Positions 14,080 through 17,891 of a stretch of 17,891 bases of DNA are shown one piece after another. Under the pieces are notes generated by a model, which was given only the letters and a program-made list of their open reading frames with translations, made no database searches and had not been told where the DNA came from. The stretch spans positions 199,580 to 217,470 of the forward strand of contig NQOP01000002.1 of the NCBI GenBank assembly GCA_003585845.1. Direction: 5' to 3'. The DNA is from Bifidobacteriaceae bacterium NR021. GTDB taxonomy: Bacteria; Actinomycetota; Actinomycetes; Actinomycetales; Bifidobacteriaceae. Both the position numbers and the translations under genes were made by a program. How positions within the stretch are numbered: position 1 is the stretch's first letter; the number at the start of each line of letters is the position of its first letter.

Positions 14080-14196
14080 CTCCAAACACGAGAAAAACAC
14101 CCCACGTTTGGAGCACAAAACCCACCAAAACCCTCCAAACACCAGAAAAACACCCCACGTTTGGAGAATTTAACGTTACGTAGCGCTCCAAACACG
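14080..14196. repeat. 53-bp-period repeats with inverted ends (two full, one partial)
   Basis: Two 34-bp copies at 14080-14113 and 14133-14166 differ at one base, and an 11-bp partial copy starts at 14186. Each full copy begins CTCCAAAC and ends GTTTGGAG, so it can form an 8-bp stem. The 19-bp spacers (14114-14132 and 14167-14185) are unrelated in sequence but equal in length. No other copies occur in the window. Confidence 0.88.
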
Positions 14197-14245
14197 CGCA
14201 GGCAGCGACTTTACAGTCGCGTATAGAAACTAACGAAACTAATAC

Positions 14246-14290
14246 AAAAAACGACATTCCATTCACATTGTCGTAAAGGAAATGTCGTTT
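14246..14290 (-). terminator. Rho-independent terminator after the MFS gene
   Basis: On the minus strand, AAACGACATT-T-CC (14290-14278) pairs with GGAATGTCGTTT (14260-14249), with a single-base bulge and a 17-nt loop. The stem runs into a T6 stretch. It begins 33 bp after the MFS stop codon. An alternative inner pairing ACGACA/TGTCGT exists. Confidence 0.7.
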
Positions 14291-14322
14291 GCGCGCGAAA
14301 AAGCGGCAGAAACTTTACAATA

Positions 14323-15756
14323 TTACTTATCCGCCGCCTTAGGATCTGGAATTAAGAACGAGCAAGCAAGCGCAAAAGCGAGCAAAACGACGCCGGCAAC
14401 CATCGCAGCAACGTATCCGCATGTTACGCCACTCAAAGATGCAACATTCGTCATCACAGCATACAAAATTGCAAAACTTAAGCCGGCTCCCAAATTAAAA
14501 GCTCCAGCATTCATACCCGGCAAGTATCCCGGATTATCTTTTGGAGAAAGCACAATACCCAAGCCATTAAGCATAATATTTGCCATGCCAGAATAGCTCA
14601 CGCCTACCCACACTGAAAACAGCACTAAAGCCCAAACAGACGGCATATAAGCAACATACACGCCAAAAGCAACACAAATCATGCTAAACGCAATTCCAAT
14701 ACGCAACACAAGCCTGTACCCGTAATTTGCAGCGAGCACGCCCGAAATAGTGCCAAACAATAGTCCAATAATTGCGTAAGGAGTAAGAGTTACGAAACTT
14801 ACCATATTTGTGCCAATATTTGCACCAAACTTACTATCGTTAGCAAGCTTTATGACAACGCCATTTATCAAAGCAAACACGCCAGTCATTGTCAATAAAG
14901 TGCACAAAAGCAAACCCCATGTGCGACGCTGCTTCATATATGTTGTAGAAACCAGCGGAGTCGCGCTTAAAACTTCGATTTTCCAGAATATTGCGAAAAA
15001 CAGCACAGCAAGAAGCACAAGAATAAGCACCATAAGCCAGTTAGATTTAGCTAGTTTATTACTAAGTTCATTAATAGAAAGATATATTGCAAGAAACGCA
15101 ATTCCGAGCGTTACAACTCCTAGCCAATCCATTCTGCTAGTAGCATCCGAGCGAGATTCATCAGCTAAAACAATAATCATAATAACAGCAATAGCTGCGA
15201 TTGAAGCCATAATCCAGAAAACAGAACGGAATCCGTACTTACTAGCAAGCCAACCACCTAATAAAGCATCAAATCCAGCAATACCGCCATTTACGGAACT
15301 TAATATTGCCATCAACTTTGCGTAACTTTTTTCTTGCCGTACGCGCACGCGCAACATAATTAAGCACATTGGCAATACAGGACCGGAAGCACCTTGCAAA
15401 ATACGCCCGAGCATAAGCATATTAACGTCTTGAGCTAGCGCAGAAATAATGCTTCCAAAAAGAGTTGAGATAAGAATTCCGGAAAGTACTTTTTTACGCC
15501 CAATTAGATCAGACAATCGCGGCAAAAATAGCGAAAATAATGCTGCAGCAGTAAAGAATATTGTTTGCGTTAAAGCGATTTGAGTATCTGTAGTATGAAG
15601 TTCTTTTGACATCGTCGTCAATACTGGCGAAAGCATAGAAACGTTTAGCTGGAACGCAAAAATAGCAGCAAGAAACGCCACCATTAACGCCAAAACGGAA
15701 CGTCCACCCTTATCTAGCATACGCGTAGAAAATGTTGGAGATTCAACCTCAGCCAT
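14323..15756 (-). CDS. Major facilitator superfamily transporter (DHA2-like), probable nucleoside transport
   Basis: A 477-residue membrane protein with about 12-14 hydrophobic segments. Seen: a TM1 start at about 20, the MFS motif-A-like loop LPRLSDLIGRKKVL after TM2, GRILQGASGPVLPM in TM4, and a RMDWLGVVTLGIAF segment after TM6 that resembles the EmrB/QacA-type DHA2 family. It ends with a short cytoplasmic tail. The ATG at 15756 has a GGAGG site 7 nt upstream. It lies 60 bp after the nucleoside hydrolase gene on the same strand and is followed by a terminator, so it is the last gene of a kinase-hydrolase-transporter unit. Family alone would suggest drug export; the context suggests nucleoside or base transport. 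Substrate is an inference. Confidence 0.82.
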   Translation of the reverse strand: MAEVESPTFSTRMLDKGGRSVLALMVAFLAAIFAFQLNVSMLSPVLTTMSKELHTTDTQIALTQTIFFTAAALFSLFLPRLSDLIGRKKVLSGILISTLFGSIISALAQDVNMLMLGRILQGASGPVLPMCLIMLRVRVRQEKSYAKLMAILSSVNGGIAGFDALLGGWLASKYGFRSVFWIMASIAAIAVIMIIVLADESRSDATSRMDWLGVVTLGIAFLAIYLSINELSNKLAKSNWLMVLILVLLAVLFFAIFWKIEVLSATPLVSTTYMKQRRTWGLLLCTLLTMTGVFALINGVVIKLANDSKFGANIGTNMVSFVTLTPYAIIGLLFGTISGVLAANYGYRLVLRIGIAFSMICVAFGVYVAYMPSVWALVLFSVWVGVSYSGMANIMLNGLGIVLSPKDNPGYLPGMNAGAFNLGAGLSFAILYAVMTNVASLSGVTCGYVAAMVAGVVLLAFALACSFLIPDPKAADK

Positions 15757-15780
15757 AATCTAACCTCCGCTTAATTACGT

Positions 15781-15810
15781 AAAGTCATTCAAAAGTCATT
15801 CAAAAGTCAC
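15781..15810. repeat. 11-bp tandem repeat (aaagtcattca, about 2.7 copies)
   Basis: Units at 15781-15791 and 15792-15802, and a partial unit at 15803-15810, in the short spacer between the nucleoside hydrolase and MFS genes, just upstream of the MFS ribosome-binding site. Confidence 0.75.
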
Positions 15811-15816
15811 CAACAA

Positions 15817-16755
15817 TCATCCAATACGCTTAATCGCATCTATAATCAAATTCCAGAATTTATCGAAATCAAGTTTTGTAGCAACTTGCGTATGGCATTC
15901 TTCTTCAGAAGGTTCAGTGCCACGCAAATCTGCAACGGTCATGCCAAGAGTTAAGTCACTGTTTATTTCAACATCAAGTGGGCAACGCCTTGTGCTAATA
16001 ACACTTTTATCGATCAAATAAGCGACTGTGCAAGGGTCATGCACTGGAGGATCAACAAAATCTTGATTATTCTTATAAGCTTTACGGAAGTAATCCATAA
16101 GATCGCAAGCAAATTTAGAAACAGGCGTTCCAATAGAATTAATTTTCTTCTGTATTTCTAAAGTGCACAAAGCTTGGTGAGTTAAATCTAAGCCGACCAT
16201 CGTAACTCGCCAATTTTCATTAATCACAACATGCGCAGCTTCAGGATCCGTCTTAATATTAAACTCAGCAACAGCACTACAATTGCCACTATGATAGCCG
16301 CCACCCATAAGAACTACTTCTTTAACGCGGCTGACAATTCTAGGCTCCATTCGCACAGCCATAGCAATATTCGTAAGAGGTCCAGTTGGCACAAGCGTAA
16401 TTGTGCCAGGCTCATGGCTCATAATTGTGTCAATAATCCAGTTAACAGCATGCCCTTTATCCAAAGGTTTAGTTGGCACTGGAATATTTGCTCCGTCTAA
16501 TCCTGTTTCTCCATGAACAGCAGCAGCAACTTTTAGCGGACGGACCATAGGACGGTCGCATCCGGCATGAACTGGAATATTAGTTGCATGAGCTATTTCT
16601 AGAGTTGCTCGAGCATTGTACGTTACTTTTTCTAGGCTTTGATTTCCACCAACCGTAGTTACGCCTAGCAAATCGATACTAGGATTGCCAACAGCTAATA
16701 AAATTGCCATCGCATCGTCATGACCAGGGTCACAATCTAGGATGATGGAAGTCAT
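15817..16755 (-). CDS. Inosine-uridine-type nucleoside hydrolase
   Basis: Hydrolyses the N-glycosidic bond of ribonucleosides to base and ribose. The 312 residues match the family length. Seen: the calcium-site signature LDCDPGHDDA (6-15), the VPTGPLTNIA segment (122-131), EFNIKTDPEAA (164-174) with the ribose-binding N166, and the catalytic HDPCTVAYLI (239-248) with H239 and D240. These make an active enzyme likely; RihA/RihB-like (pyrimidine-preferring) specificity is possible but not proven. The ATG at 16755 is preceded by a strong AAGGAG site. It lies between the HTH-kinase gene (72 bp upstream) and the MFS gene (60 bp downstream), like the grouping of rihB, nupX and yeiI in E. coli. Confidence 0.93.
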   Translation of the reverse strand: MTSIILDCDPGHDDAMAILLAVGNPSIDLLGVTTVGGNQSLEKVTYNARATLEIAHATNIPVHAGCDRPMVRPLKVAAAVHGETGLDGANIPVPTKPLDKGHAVNWIIDTIMSHEPGTITLVPTGPLTNIAMAVRMEPRIVSRVKEVVLMGGGYHSGNCSAVAEFNIKTDPEAAHVVINENWRVTMVGLDLTHQALCTLEIQKKINSIGTPVSKFACDLMDYFRKAYKNNQDFVDPPVHDPCTVAYLIDKSVISTRRCPLDVEINSDLTLGMTVADLRGTEPSEEECHTQVATKLDFDKFWNLIIDAIKRIG

Positions 16756-16827
16756 ACTAACTCCTTCATAAGCACATGTATTTTGGAAGCAAATCGTGAC
16801 GAATGCGCTTCGCGTAAGAACGCAAAA

Positions 16828-17891
16828 TTAAGCATGCTCATGAATATTCGTCATGCGTTGAGAAATAAGTTCTGGATTAAACGACTCATGTACAGGCTGC
16901 ATAGATTCAGTATTCAAAGCTGCAGCAGCAACCGCAAATCTGCCAGTTTTTGAAGAATCAAATTCGTTATATCGCGCGTAAATAAGCGCCGCAGTAGCAG
17001 CATCGCTAGAACCGTTGTCGTTGCCGACTGCTTTAACACCAGCATTACTATTTCCGCGAGTTAGCATCATTCTCTGGACGCGCTTGACTGGGACAGGATA
17101 GAACGACACTCCCTCATCTGCAACACCATAAGCAACTCCTGCGCGACCGGCATTTACAAATACACGTTTTACTCCACGCTTGAGAAGCACATTCGCACAG
17201 CGAATTGCAGAACGCTCGTCAACAGCATTAATGCCAGTTAAAGCCTGCGATTCAGCAGTATCTAAAATAAGAGTGTCAATACGAGACAATCTAGAAAGCA
17301 CGCGAGGAGCTTTTGCATCCGTAACTGCACGAACAACAATAGGACGGCGATAACGGTCACATAGCCACTCAATTGACTTTTGCGGAATATTAGTATCCAA
17401 CACCAAAATATCAGCATTTTCAATAATAGACATGCGCTCACGCAAAAAATCAGGAGTCATGTAATCGTAAATACTCATATCGTCTAAAGCAAGCAAACGC
17501 TGACCAGAAGCGTCACCAACATACATGTACGAAGCAGTCATCGACTCAGGAAGTTGCTTCGCATAACCAATATCTAAGCCGTTTGCAGCAGCATCAATGC
17601 GGAAAAGCTCTCCGTTGTGATCGCCACCGTACACAGAAACCATGCTTGTGCGAATATTAAGACGCTCCAACGCGACTGCAATATTCCTTCCAACACCGCC
17701 TAGCATGTAGCGCACGTGGGAAGCATTAGACGTGTAATCCATCAAATCTCCGCAAGCAATGCCAAGAACATCCATGCTAATTCCGCCAACAACAGTCACA
17801 TAACTTGGAGGAGTAACAATATATCCCTTACCTCGTAAATATCCTTTGCGAATTAAATTGGAAATATGAGCAGCCACACCTGAACGAGTAA
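16828..17891 (-). CDS. PfkB-family kinase with N-terminal winged helix-turn-helix (5' end outside the window)
   Basis: About 354 visible residues. The frame is open to the right edge; the first visible residues TRSGVAAHISNLIRKGYLRGKGYIV are the end of a winged HTH domain, as in YeiI-type kinases, so the GTG at 17877 is internal and not a start. The kinase domain begins VTVVGGISMDVLG and has PfkB signature 1 as YMLGGVGRNIAVALERL. The second signature, normally a GAGD motif, reads NDNGSSDAATAALIYARY: the Asp is kept but the glycine-rich anion hole is changed, and about 20 residues before it (MMLTRGNSNAG) look inserted. It is the most upstream visible gene of the nucleoside unit. It probably phosphorylates a ribose, nucleoside or pseudouridine; a purely regulatory role is possible given the altered motif. 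Confidence 0.82.
   Translation of the reverse strand, partial: TRSGVAAHISNLIRKGYLRGKGYIVTPPSYVTVVGGISMDVLGIACGDLMDYTSNASHVRYMLGGVGRNIAVALERLNIRTSMVSVYGGDHNGELFRIDAAANGLDIGYAKQLPESMTASYMYVGDASGQRLLALDDMSIYDYMTPDFLRERMSIIENADILVLDTNIPQKSIEWLCDRYRRPIVVRAVTDAKAPRVLSRLSRIDTLILDTAESQALTGINAVDERSAIRCANVLLKRGVKRVFVNAGRAGVAYGVADEGVSFYPVPVKRVQRMMLTRGNSNAGVKAVGNDNGSSDAATAALIYARYNEFDSSKTGRFAVAAAALNTESMQPVHESFNPELISQRMTNIHEHA

Larger units (their letters stand above)
14019..14322. other. 304-base spacer between the MFS gene and rsmD
   Basis: No gene is supported. It holds two 34-bp repeats and a partial third at a 53-bp period (14080-14196), a small perfect hairpin GCGACT-TTAC-AGTCGC (14205-14220), the MFS terminator (14246-14290) and, at its left end, the rsmD start region. 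A 68-codon minus-strand frame across the repeats has no protein-like character. Confidence 0.7.

Noticed and set aside
14080..14196. Possible CRISPR array (repeat-spacer-repeat pattern)
   Set aside because: Only two full repeats and one fragment, 19-bp spacers too short for known systems, no cas genes, and repeat ends that suggest a hairpin element. Reported as a phased repeat instead.
14060..14266. 68-codon minus-strand frame across the 53-bp repeats
   Set aside because: The frame simply reads through the repeats and the small hairpin, lacks a ribosome-binding site and resembles no known protein.
14810..15325. 171-codon plus-strand frame inside the MFS gene
   Set aside because: Antisense to a membrane protein, which often gives long open frames; no protein-like features and no initiation signals.

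Overview
The window reads as chromosomal, mostly core-genome DNA from a low-GC member of the Bifidobacteriaceae, most likely Gardnerella or a close relative. This is inferred from gene content and protein character: an actinobacterial SepIVA-DUF177 pair, a DUF3039 protein, a CysRS with a long linker insert, an Ala/Glu-tailed S16, and many starts without a Shine-Dalgarno sequence. No species can be proven without a search. I see no tRNA, rRNA, insertion sequence, phage gene or CRISPR array.

Layout. 1-461 (-): N-terminal part of an ABC-F ATPase. 462-643: divergent control region with tandem repeats. 644-1474 (+): rnc, converging on rpmF across a bidirectional terminator. 1568-4234 (-): a cluster transcribed coaD > sepIVA-like > DUF177/yceD > rpmF, with a hairpin-rich stretch between the last two. 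4362-6168 (-): pncB > DUF3039 protein. 6362-7999 (+): cysS. 8106-13303 (+): ffh > membrane-anchored EEP-fold phosphohydrolase > rpsP > khpA > rimM > trmD, the classic SRP/ribosome-maturation cluster with an EEP gene inserted after ffh. 13434-14018 (-): rsmD. 14019-14322: a 304-base spacer holding 53-bp-period repeats and a terminator. 14323-17891 (-): a probable nucleoside salvage operon, HTH-PfkB kinase (5' end outside the window) > nucleoside hydrolase > MFS transporter.

How it works together. Most genes serve translation and RNA metabolism: RNA processing (rnc), tRNA charging and modification (cysS, trmD), ribosome parts and assembly (rpmF, rpsP, rimM, rsmD, khpA, ABC-F) and membrane targeting (ffh). 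coaD and pncB make CoA and NAD. The right end looks catabolic or salvage: import a nucleoside, split it into base and ribose, and phosphorylate a product.

There is no obvious new defence or mobile system. The signals worth a second look are: a Cys-every-third-residue minisatellite inside TrmD; six genes whose ATG lies 7-8 nt after a -10-like hexamer (leaderless candidates); a short hairpin motif with a conserved loop found three times at permissive sites; a run of inverted repeats ahead of rpmF; a 53-bp-period repeat ahead of rsmD; and an HTH-kinase with an altered PfkB anion-hole motif.
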